14,666 nucleotides of DNA. Source: JBNJDJ01 sp051744845. GTDB taxonomy: Bacteria > Bacillota > Clostridia > Peptostreptococcales > Acidaminobacteraceae. The stretch's first letter is position 1. Each line of letters begins with the position of its first letter. Below the pieces are notes generated by a model. It was not told the DNA's origin. It saw nothing but the letters and a program-made list of their open reading frames with translations, and searched no databases. The stretch lies in contig JBNJDJ010000049.1 in assembly GCA_051744845.1 (NCBI GenBank), forward strand, positions 1-14,666, written 5' to 3'. Position numbers and translations under genes: made by a program. Positions 8,609-14,666 of the stretch are shown here, one piece after another.

Positions 8609-9340
8609 TTATAAATTTAATGTTTCTTTAAATTCAGATATATATGTTCTACTAACTGGAATTTCTATATCTTCTAAATAATCTAATTTAAGTTTATATC
8701 TATAATTAAACCAAGGAATAATTTCTTTAATAAAATTACAATTTACAATAAAACTTTTATGAATTCTTATAAAATTATTCGGATTTTCTTTAACAAATTT
8801 CTTTAAACTATTATTATGATAATAGACATTATTTTTAGTAAAAACTTTGATTTTTTTATTTTTATATTCTAGATAAATTATTTCTTCAATATCTAATAAA
8901 TATATTTTATCTTGTTTTTTAACAACAATTTTTTTCAAATCATTTCTTAAATACTCTTTTTTAAATTTATCACTTTTATTAGATATTTTATTTCTAATTC
9001 TTTTAATACTCTTTTTAAACCTTTCTTCAATTATAGGTTTAACAATATAATCTGTAGCTCCTATATCAAATCCTTCCACGGCATGTTCATTAAGAGCAGT
9101 AACAAATATGATCATCGGTGGGTTATTTAATTTTAAAAGTTTTCTCGCAATTATTAGTCCACTATATCTTTGAAGGTTAATATCTAAAAAGATAGCATCA
9201 GGTTTATATTTTTTTACCATAGGTAATACATCTTTACCTGAACTTGCTTGTGCACATACTTCAATATCATCATACATTTCTAAATAATATAATATTTCTT
9301 GTCTAATGTATTTCTCATCATCTACGATAATAACTTCCAT
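8609..9340 (-). CDS. LytTR-family response regulator
   Basis: This 243-residue DNA-binding response regulator partners the LytS-type kinase encoded just upstream. The receiver domain (about residues 1-120) has the full active site: D7/D8, phosphoacceptor D53 in FLDIN, T81 in FVTAL and K101 in VKP. A lysine-rich linker leads to a LytTR domain (about 137-240) with IYLEYKNKKIKVFT, FIRIHKSFIVNCNFI and a C-terminal IPVSRTY stretch. LytTR proteins bind paired direct repeats upstream of target promoters. The start has a strong AAAGGAGGGG and lies 10 nt after the kinase stop. By position, the likely targets are the co-transcribed SLC13 gene and possibly the TAXI operon directly downstream. I could not identify a confident repeat pair in either upstream region. 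Confidence 0.94.
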   Translation of the reverse strand: MEVIIVDDEKYIRQEILYYLEMYDDIEVCAQASSGKDVLPMVKKYKPDAIFLDINLQRYSGLIIARKLLKLNNPPMIIFVTALNEHAVEGFDIGATDYIVKPIIEERFKKSIKRIRNKISNKSDKFKKEYLRNDLKKIVVKKQDKIYLLDIEEIIYLEYKNKKIKVFTKNNVYYHNNSLKKFVKENPNNFIRIHKSFIVNCNFIKEIIPWFNYRYKLKLDYLEDIEIPVSRTYISEFKETLNL

Positions 9341-9350
9341 AACCCCTCCT

Positions 9351-11054
9351 TTAATTTATAGTCTCTATAATTGGTATTTTCACATCCACCTGAGTCCATT
9401 CTCCAATTTTTGATTTTATTTTAAGTTTATATTCTTCTCCATAGATACCAATTAGTCTTTTATTAACATTATATAAACCAATAGAATTTTTATGTTTAAT
9501 ATCTTTATTAATAATAGAATCAATCTTTTTTTCAGATATACCTATACCATTATCATATATTGAAATAATAATATTTTGAGATTTCTTTTCACCTTCTATT
9601 ATTACTTTACCCCCATTTTCTTTATTTAAAATACCATGCTTGATAGAATTTTCAACAATTGGTTGTAATGTCAAAGGCGGTACTAGACATTCAATGTCTT
9701 CATCAATATTATTTATAACAACTAGTTTACCTTCAAATCTTGCTTTCTCAATTTCAATATAAGATTTTACATGATCTAATTCTGTATCTAAGGAAATTAA
9801 CTTTTTATCATTATCTAAATTATTTCTAAAATGATTACTTAAATGTAAAATTAAATTTCTAGCTTTTTTAGAATTAATTCTACATAAAGAAGCTATTACT
9901 GATAAGGAGTTAAATAAAAAATGTGGATTAATTTGAGCTTGTAAAGACCTTAATTCTGCTTGTACTAATAATTTAGAATTTTCCTCTAACCTTTTTATTC
10001 TTAATTGATTTGATATCAATTTTGATAAACTCCATGCTATTTCTTTATCAATTTCTGTCATTGCTTTTTCTGATAATTTATAAAAGTTCATAGTTCCAAT
10101 AATCTTTTTTGCATCTTTTAATGGAGCAATAATTATTGAATTAAATACATTTTGTTTTATTTTAATATCTCTATTTTCCTCTTCATCCAAATAAAAAATT
10201 TGGCCTGATTCTAAAACTTGTTTTATTAGTGGTGATTTTATTTTTTCACCAATTTTGAATTTTTCCTTATCACAACTTGAATATGCAATAATTTCTTTTT
10301 TATTAGTAATAGTTATTGCATCAAAAGTGGTTTTATTTTTAATTATACTAGAAATCTCAAATAAATTACTACTATCTAATCTATTTTGTAAATATGGTAA
10401 AACCTGATCAACAATATTTATAGATAAATTAAACTGCTTAGCTCCAATTTTTTCTCTATCTTTGAAAATATTTTGAATAATTAAAAATAATAATGCAAGT
10501 CCAATCGAATTAATAATAACCATTGGTAACCATATATCTCTAACAAGATCTAAAGCTTTAGTATATGGTTTAGAAAAAATTAAAACAGATATTTTTCTCA
10601 TACTTTCACCAATTGCACCTACTCCAGCAGCATAAAACCAAATATTTTTCTTTTTCATAACTCTTTTGCTTAATAACCCTGCAATTAAACCTTCTAGTGG
10701 TACAGATACTGCACAAGCAACTTTTGTAAATAAGCCAGTAGGCATAAAATACCTATGAGTACCAGCAATTATTCCTGATAAAAATCCTACTAATGGACCT
10801 CCTAATATTCCTCCAGTTGCTACTCCTATTATCCTTGTATTAATTAATGCACCATTAAATTCAATACTTAAATATGTTCCAATAATTCCAAAAAAACCAA
10901 AAATAATAGATAATTTGAATTTGTCTTTTAATTTGATTGCTTTTTTATTAATCAATTCTCTTACAGTAGTTGATTTAGATATAATAAATGCAAACATAAA
11001 AAGTGTTCCTAATTTATTTATTAAATTAGTAAGTAAAAATTCTAAATTTTCCAT
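9351..11054 (-). CDS. LytS-family sensor histidine kinase (5TM-LYT, GAF)
   Basis: This is a 567-residue membrane sensor kinase. Predicted order: a first hydrophobic segment, then a 5TMR-LYT membrane domain (about residues 12-195, with ATGGILGGPLVGFLSGIIAG), a GAF-like domain (about 215-345), a His_kinase domain with phosphoacceptor H378 in AQINPHFLFNSLSVIASL, and a HATPase domain with N box LQPIVENSIKHG (N469), G1 box DNGIG (501-505) and a G2-like SIGLYNVNKRL. The order matches E. coli BtsS and YpdA, which sense pyruvate, and Bacillus LytS, which controls a pyruvate channel. A small carboxylate is thus a reasonable guess for the signal, but not shown here. The gene lies 36 nt after the SLC13 gene and 10 nt before its regulator. 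The ATG has no close ribosome site; the hairpin feature in the leader offers a possible explanation. Confidence 0.93.
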   Translation of the reverse strand: MENLEFLLTNLINKLGTLFMFAFIISKSTTVRELINKKAIKLKDKFKLSIIFGFFGIIGTYLSIEFNGALINTRIIGVATGGILGGPLVGFLSGIIAGTHRYFMPTGLFTKVACAVSVPLEGLIAGLLSKRVMKKKNIWFYAAGVGAIGESMRKISVLIFSKPYTKALDLVRDIWLPMVIINSIGLALLFLIIQNIFKDREKIGAKQFNLSINIVDQVLPYLQNRLDSSNLFEISSIIKNKTTFDAITITNKKEIIAYSSCDKEKFKIGEKIKSPLIKQVLESGQIFYLDEEENRDIKIKQNVFNSIIIAPLKDAKKIIGTMNFYKLSEKAMTEIDKEIAWSLSKLISNQLRIKRLEENSKLLVQAELRSLQAQINPHFLFNSLSVIASLCRINSKKARNLILHLSNHFRNNLDNDKKLISLDTELDHVKSYIEIEKARFEGKLVVINNIDEDIECLVPPLTLQPIVENSIKHGILNKENGGKVIIEGEKKSQNIIISIYDNGIGISEKKIDSIINKDIKHKNSIGLYNVNKRLIGIYGEEYKLKIKSKIGEWTQVDVKIPIIETIN

Positions 11055-11086
11055 AATACTCGATTTATTATCGAATTCACCACCTT
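11055..11086 (-). promoter_or_regulatory. Distant Shine-Dalgarno with intervening hairpin, kinase start
   Basis: On the minus strand the best ribosome site, AGGTGG within AAGGTGGTG (11086-11078), is 25 nt from the kinase ATG, too far for normal use. Between them lies TCGAT-AATAA-ATCGA (11074-11060), a 5-bp stem with a 5-nt loop. Folding these 15 nt would shorten the gap to about 10 nt. No in-frame ATG, GTG or TTG lies between the preceding in-frame TAA and this ATG, so an upstream standard start does not explain it. Confidence 0.4.
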
Positions 11087-11090
11087 ATGC

Positions 11091-12881
11091 TTATAATCCC
11101 CAAAATAGTTTTACTAAAATAGGAACAATAACTAAAAGTATTAATTGTAATGGTAAGCCTGTAAAAAAGAAGTCTTTGAATTTATAACCTCCTGGGCCAT
11201 AAACCATCATATTAGTCTGATAACTCATAGGTGTTAAAAATGCTGAACTAGCTGCAAAAGTAACTGCTATAGCAAATGCTTTTGGATTTAATCCTAACTG
11301 TTGCGAAGCATTTAAAGCAATAGGTAACATTAATATTACACTAGCATTATTACCAATCAGATTTGCAAAAACCATTGTTACTAAATAAAATACCATTAAA
11401 ATAAATAGTGGGGATAATATACCATCTAGTCTTAGTATCTGACTAGCCATAAATTCAGCTGTACCAGTATTATCCATAGCTATGCCTAAAGGTATTAAAC
11501 CAGCTAAAAGAAAAATAACATTCCAATTAATAGCTTCTGATATTTCTACAGGTTTTAAACTGTTAGTTATTACCATCGCAATAACTCCTGCTAAAGATGA
11601 AATTACAATTGGGAGAATTTTAAAAGCAGCTAATAAGATGACTGCTGCAAGAATAAAAAGTGATGTAATTACTTTAGAAGATCGGTATTCTTCTTCTAGT
11701 TCACTCGATACAATAAAACTCCTATCTTCTCTTAATCTACTAATAGTCTTTTCATTAGCGTTTAATAATAAGACATCTCCTACTTTTAAAGTAATATCCC
11801 CCATACTTTTATGTGTTAATTCTTCCCCTTGACGAATAGCTAAAATATCACAATTATAATTTTCTAAAAAATTAACTTCTTTTAAAGTCTGACCTTCTAA
11901 AAAACATCCATATGGAAGTACAATTTCTACCAAATTTTGATTTCCTTCTTTAACATTTAAACTTTCCTTAGTAGGTGTTTTAGAACTTATTTTCATACGA
12001 TGTGTTTTTATTAACTTTACTAAGTTTTTAGGATCTGTTCTGACAATTAAATAATCTCCACTTTGAATAACATTATTATCAATAGGTTTAAGATATTTGT
12101 CTTCTCCTCTATGTAATTGCATTATATCCAATTCAAAGTCCATTTCTTTTTCTACTTCGCCTACAGTTTTTCCTATTAAAGGAGAGTTTTCTCTTATTAT
12201 AGTTTCAGTTAAATATTTCCCTAAGTGAAATTTTTCTGTAACTTCAACTTGAGCTTTTATCCTTTCAGGAAGTATCTTTCTACCTATAAATAAAATATAT
12301 ATAGCACCAATAAGTAATACTAATAAACCTAAATGAGTAAATTCAAACATAGAAAAGCCTTCTCCAGTTCTTCTAAATAATATATCACTTGCTAAAATAT
12401 TTGTAGACGTACCAACTAAAGTAGTTAAGCCACCCATCATTGCAGCATAAGAAAGAGGTATTAAAAATTTAGATGGAGAACTCTTTTTCTTTTTAGCAAT
12501 TCCTATTACTAAAGGTATAAATAATGCTACAACAGGGGTATTATTTATAACACCCGCTATTAAACCTGAGAATAAAATAATATAAAAAAGAAGTTTAAAA
12601 TCGCTATCTCCAGTCCATTTATATATTTTGTCTCCTAGTGCCTGAATTACACCACTTTTTTCAACACCAGCACTAATTATAAACATAGAACCAATAGTTA
12701 CTGTTGCTGAACTAGAAAAACCTGATATAGCTTCTACAGGAGTAACTTTGGTCCAAAAACTAGTTAACACTAAAATTACTGGAATTGAAAGTGCAATTAT
12801 ATCTAGACGTATTGGTTCTATAATAAACATTGTTATTAAAAATACTAAGAGAAATATCATAAAAATTATTCCTGGTTCCAT
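11091..12881 (-). CDS. SLC13/DASS-type anion symporter with two RCK_C domains
   Basis: This 596-residue inner-membrane transporter resembles the divalent anion:Na+ symporters. N-terminal helices (about residues 3-200) carry INNTPVVALFIPLV and the family motif around SYAAMMGGLTTLVGTSTN (144-161). Two cytoplasmic RCK_C (TrkA-C) domains follow (about 220-295 and 310-390). The C-terminal half (about 405-596) holds NLIGNNASVILMLPIAL and AASSAFLTPMSYQTNMMVYG. Family members move dicarboxylates, citrate, sulfate and related anions; bacterial members with internal TrkA-C domains are usually annotated only as SLC13 permeases, so the substrate is open. RCK_C domains bind small ligands, in some channels cyclic di-AMP, suggesting allosteric gating. 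The ATG has GGAGGG 3 nt upstream. It is the first gene of an operon with the LytS/LytTR pair, a layout typical of a sensor controlling its transporter. Confidence 0.93.
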   Translation of the reverse strand: MEPGIIFMIFLLVFLITMFIIEPIRLDIIALSIPVILVLTSFWTKVTPVEAISGFSSSATVTIGSMFIISAGVEKSGVIQALGDKIYKWTGDSDFKLLFYIILFSGLIAGVINNTPVVALFIPLVIGIAKKKKSSPSKFLIPLSYAAMMGGLTTLVGTSTNILASDILFRRTGEGFSMFEFTHLGLLVLLIGAIYILFIGRKILPERIKAQVEVTEKFHLGKYLTETIIRENSPLIGKTVGEVEKEMDFELDIMQLHRGEDKYLKPIDNNVIQSGDYLIVRTDPKNLVKLIKTHRMKISSKTPTKESLNVKEGNQNLVEIVLPYGCFLEGQTLKEVNFLENYNCDILAIRQGEELTHKSMGDITLKVGDVLLLNANEKTISRLREDRSFIVSSELEEEYRSSKVITSLFILAAVILLAAFKILPIVISSLAGVIAMVITNSLKPVEISEAINWNVIFLLAGLIPLGIAMDNTGTAEFMASQILRLDGILSPLFILMVFYLVTMVFANLIGNNASVILMLPIALNASQQLGLNPKAFAIAVTFAASSAFLTPMSYQTNMMVYGPGGYKFKDFFFTGLPLQLILLVIVPILVKLFWGL

Positions 12882-12972
12882 ATTCCCTCCTATTTTTCAC
12901 TTAATTAATTTACTAAAAATCTTGATATATTCTACATTTCATAATCATTGTTAATTAATATGTCTTTTCTTC

Positions 12973-13002
12973 AATATATTTATTTATCTTATTTTATCAC
13001 AA
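12973..13002 (-). promoter_or_regulatory. Candidate promoter of the SLC13 operon
   Basis: On the minus strand, TTGTGA (13002-12997) and TATATT (12978-12973) are 18 bp apart, matching the sigma-A -35 and -10 boxes at 4/6 and 5/6 positions. They would give a leader of roughly 80-90 nt. In such AT-rich DNA, chance matches are common, and other TATAAT hexamers occur further upstream. Confidence 0.3.
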
Positions 13003-13124
13003 TACTTATTTAAATAACATTTTTAATAAAATTATATCTACAAATTTCAAAATTTTAATTCTTATATTAAAGACTGATTTATAAAAATATACAAATAAAG
13101 TAGATAATATGTTACAATATATTA

Positions 13125-13130
13125 TATAAT
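13125..13130 (+). promoter_or_regulatory. Possible -10 box of fxsA
   Basis: A perfect TATAAT lies 25 nt before the fxsA ATG, leaving room for a short leader carrying AAAGGAG. The -35 region at 16-18 bp is not recognisable. This and the candidate SLC13 promoter share the 274-nt divergent gap 12882-13155, in which I see no other gene or RNA. Confidence 0.3.
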
Positions 13131-13155
13131 TTTAAGAAAATCAAAGGAGTAATTT

Positions 13156-13614
13156 ATGAAAATTTCAGGAAAATTATTTTTAGCTTTTACAATTATACCT
13201 TTTGTAGAGTTATATATTTTATTTCAATTAGCTGATTTAACATCACCATTAACAACTTTAGCTATTGTAATATTAACAGGTATAATAGGAGCATATATAG
13301 CAAAAAAAGAAGGTTTATCTATTTTTAAAGAAACACAAGAAAAATTATCTACAGGTAGGCTCCCTAAAGATACACTAATTGAAGGCCTATGTGTACTAAT
13401 TGGAGGTATACTTTTATTAACTCCAGGAATCTTAACAGATATATTTGGATTTAGTTTATTATTTCCAGTAACACGTGTTATATATCGAGAATTTATTAAG
13501 AAACATTTTAAAACTAAAGTTAACTATCAGATGTATACAAATCAAACAAAAGATTATAAAAACACTGATGAAGATGAAGTAATTGATGTTGATTATGAAG
13601 AAATAGATGATTAA
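13156..13614 (+). CDS. fxsA: FxsA family membrane protein
   Basis: This 152-residue small inner-membrane protein has hydrophobic segments at about residues 8-28, 32-50 and 74-97 and a charged, acidic cytoplasmic tail (about 120-152). Family hallmarks are the N-terminal PFVELYILFQLA, ILTGIIGAYIAKKEG in the middle, and GILLLTPGILTDIFGF followed by LFPVTR. E. coli FxsA is known for relieving exclusion of phage T7 by the F plasmid when overproduced; its normal job is unknown, and no more can be claimed here. The ATG has AAAGGAG at good spacing. It is the only complete plus-strand gene in the window, transcribed alone between a divergent neighbour and a strong terminator. Confidence 0.93.
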   Translation: MKISGKLFLAFTIIPFVELYILFQLADLTSPLTTLAIVILTGIIGAYIAKKEGLSIFKETQEKLSTGRLPKDTLIEGLCVLIGGILLLTPGILTDIFGFSLLFPVTRVIYREFIKKHFKTKVNYQMYTNQTKDYKNTDEDEVIDVDYEEIDD

Positions 13615-13648
13615 AGAATCAAAATATTGATTCTTTAATCATTTTTTT
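13607..13648 (+). terminator. Strong Rho-independent terminator of fxsA
   Basis: A 16-bp perfect stem (arms 13607-13622 and 13627-13642, loop AATA) is followed by six more T. The fxsA stop codon lies inside the left arm. On the minus strand only a short mixed T stretch follows the stem, so termination of the convergent neighbour here would be weaker, but no other terminator for that gene is visible. Confidence 0.9.
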
Positions 13649-13662
13649 ATTTACTACTTTCA

Positions 13663-14403
13663 TTAAATTTCTTTATCTCTATATTTGTCATCAATAATTT
13701 GATAATTTTTATGATCTACTTTATCCCAATTTGTATCTTTATATTTAATCTTTTTTAAATCTTTATTAATAGAATCTTTATCATATTCTTTATAGTTTTG
13801 CCCCTTTGCCCACTCTTTTGTTTCTTTATATTCAGAATGATTTTTATCATTATATATTTCTAAAAAGTCATAATATCCATAAATACCTCCTACATCTTCT
13901 GGAGGTGCAGTTTGCTCACCATCAAGTAATGTTGGAAAACCAAAATTATAATCATATACTACTTCTTCTAATTTAATAGTAAACTCCCAATTATCACCAA
14001 AGTCATAAGTATAATTAATAGTCTTATATTTTTGAAGATAATCATCAATCTTATAAAATTTAGGTTTTTTTACTTCTTTTTCTAAATGTTGATTATGAAT
14101 TTTAGCAAATTCGGCCATTTCTGGGTCCATATTTTCTAATCTTTTTTTATACATTTCTTTATTATTTTGATAATGTTTATGTTCTTCATAAGCTTCTAAA
14201 TCATTAGTAACTAGAATGTCTTCCTCTTGTAAATCAAACTCATATAAATGATAATCATCATAAGGCCAACCACTTTTAAAATTAGTAACATTTTGAATAA
14301 TATCATTTAATCTATTAAAAGTAGCATCGGCTGGCATTATTACTCTTCTCCAAATTAATGGATTTGATTCATCTAATTCAATTTTGATAATATACGCTTT
14401 CAT
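13663..14403 (-). CDS. Plasmid pRiA4b ORF-3 family protein
   Basis: This 246-residue soluble protein carries the pRiA4b ORF-3 fold (PF07929): KIELDESNPLIWRRVIMPA near the N-terminus, then FGDNWEF after YTYD (131-141) and a GEQTAPPEDVGG stretch (162-173). The family is widespread in bacteria and on mobile elements but its function is unknown. A region of about 55 charged residues (about 62-116) separates the two conserved parts, and a lysine/aspartate-rich tail ends the protein, making it longer than the minimal family domain. The frame extends upstream to a TTG at 14433 and an ATG at 14412, but AGGAGG directly abuts the ATG at 14412 and lies 9 nt before the ATG at 14403, so 14403 is the most likely start. 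It follows the UPF0158 gene by 22 nt, probably in one transcript. Confidence 0.88.
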   Translation of the reverse strand: MKAYIIKIELDESNPLIWRRVIMPADATFNRLNDIIQNVTNFKSGWPYDDYHLYEFDLQEEDILVTNDLEAYEEHKHYQNNKEMYKKRLENMDPEMAEFAKIHNQHLEKEVKKPKFYKIDDYLQKYKTINYTYDFGDNWEFTIKLEEVVYDYNFGFPTLLDGEQTAPPEDVGGIYGYYDFLEIYNDKNHSEYKETKEWAKGQNYKEYDKDSINKDLKKIKYKDTNWDKVDHKNYQIIDDKYRDKEI

Positions 14404-14425
14404 AAAATTCATCCTCCTAAATTCT

Positions 14426-14666
14426 TTATTCAATTATTTCAAAATCATTATACTTACCCCACTGAATTAATTTTTCTTTAATATATTCTTCTTTAAAATC
14501 AAACCACTCGTCTTTAATACCTATTTTGTCAATTTGATTATTAAAACTCTTATATGGATTTTTATTTTTTATAGATTCTGAAAGTTTTTCTTTAACATCT
14601 TCATTATTTATCAAATAAATAAAAGCTTTAATTATACTAAATTCACTAATATCTCGTTTTGAAGGC
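14426..14666 (-). CDS. UPF0158 family protein, C-terminal part, 5' end beyond window
   Basis: The frame stays open from the stop at 14426 to the right edge, with no good internal start, so this is the last ~79 residues of a longer protein. The visible part resembles the end of UPF0158 (PF03682) proteins: KRDISEFSIIKAFIYLI, then YKSFNNQIDKIGIKDEWFDF and a final KEKLIQWGKYNDFEI, corresponding to the family's F+..L...GI...W.+F+.E.....I.WC pattern. The conserved cysteine often seen after the tryptophan is a glycine here. A TTG at 14614 should not be taken as the start, since the family similarity begins upstream of it. The function of UPF0158 is unknown. It precedes the pRiA4b ORF-3 gene in the same direction. 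Confidence 0.7.
   Translation of the reverse strand, partial: PSKRDISEFSIIKAFIYLINNEDVKEKLSESIKNKNPYKSFNNQIDKIGIKDEWFDFKEEYIKEKLIQWGKYNDFEIIE

Noticed and set aside
12901..12958. Two TTAATTAA palindromes about 50 bp apart upstream of the SLC13 gene
   Set aside because: They are self-complementary AT octamers expected often in DNA this AT-rich, with no extended similarity around them.
12882..13155. LytTR-type paired direct repeats or a riboswitch in the divergent gap
   Set aside because: No repeat pair with suitable spacing and no conserved riboswitch-like helices could be recognised by eye.
14426..14614. A complete 62-residue small protein starting at a TTG
   Set aside because: The same frame continues open to the window edge with sequence resembling UPF0158, so this is the tail of a longer gene.
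13663..14666. Possible mobile or defence island at the right end
   Set aside because: Despite the plasmid-derived family name, no transposase, integrase, terminal repeats, nuclease or toxin gene is visible, and base composition matches the neighbours.

Overview
The window is strongly AT-rich, with lysine-, isoleucine- and asparagine-rich proteins, AGGAGG-type ribosome binding sites and mainly TAA stops. Together with a TRAP-TAXI transporter, a LytS/LytTR two-component pair, FxsA, a UPF0158 protein and a large cyclic-di-GMP signalling protein, this suggests a low-GC anaerobic Firmicute of the Clostridia or Halanaerobiia type. The lineage is an inference; there is no rRNA or tRNA to fix it. No mobile element, CRISPR array or RNA gene is visible.

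Layout. Nearly everything lies on the minus strand, so transcription runs right to left. (1) 1-2493: a multidomain sensor with GAF, PAS, GAF, HD-GYP and PAS domains, cut by the left edge. (2) 2748-4751: a stand-alone chemoreceptor with its own terminator. (3) 4911-8428: a TRAP-TAXI uptake operon in the order receptor lipoprotein, fused permease, DUF1850 protein. A hairpin lies between receptor and permease, a terminator follows DUF1850, and a cre-like palindrome lies in the promoter region. (4) 8609-12881: an operon of an SLC13-type anion/Na+ symporter with two RCK_C domains, a LytS-family histidine kinase and a LytTR response regulator, closed by a terminator. (5) 13156-13614: fxsA on the plus strand, divergent from the SLC13 operon. 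(6) 13663-14666: a pRiA4b ORF-3 family protein and, upstream, the C-terminal end of a UPF0158 protein cut by the right edge.

How it fits together. The centre looks like a carboxylate uptake and sensing block. The kinase has the domain order of pyruvate sensors such as BtsS/YpdA (5TM-LYT, GAF, His_kinase, HATPase). It is co-transcribed with one carboxylate-type transporter and lies just upstream of a second one. The simplest reading is that an external organic acid is sensed by the LytS/LytTR pair, which adjusts SLC13 and perhaps TRAP-TAXI expression. The substrates cannot be read from the sequence. The chemoreceptor and HD-GYP protein add motility and cyclic-di-GMP control next to the transport genes, but nothing visible ties them mechanistically.

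No clearly new system was found. The most useful points are the two genes cut by the window edges, two corrected starts (TAXI receptor and pRiA4b protein), a hairpin that may bring a distant Shine-Dalgarno into range for the kinase, and the cre-like operator and intercistronic hairpin of the TAXI operon.
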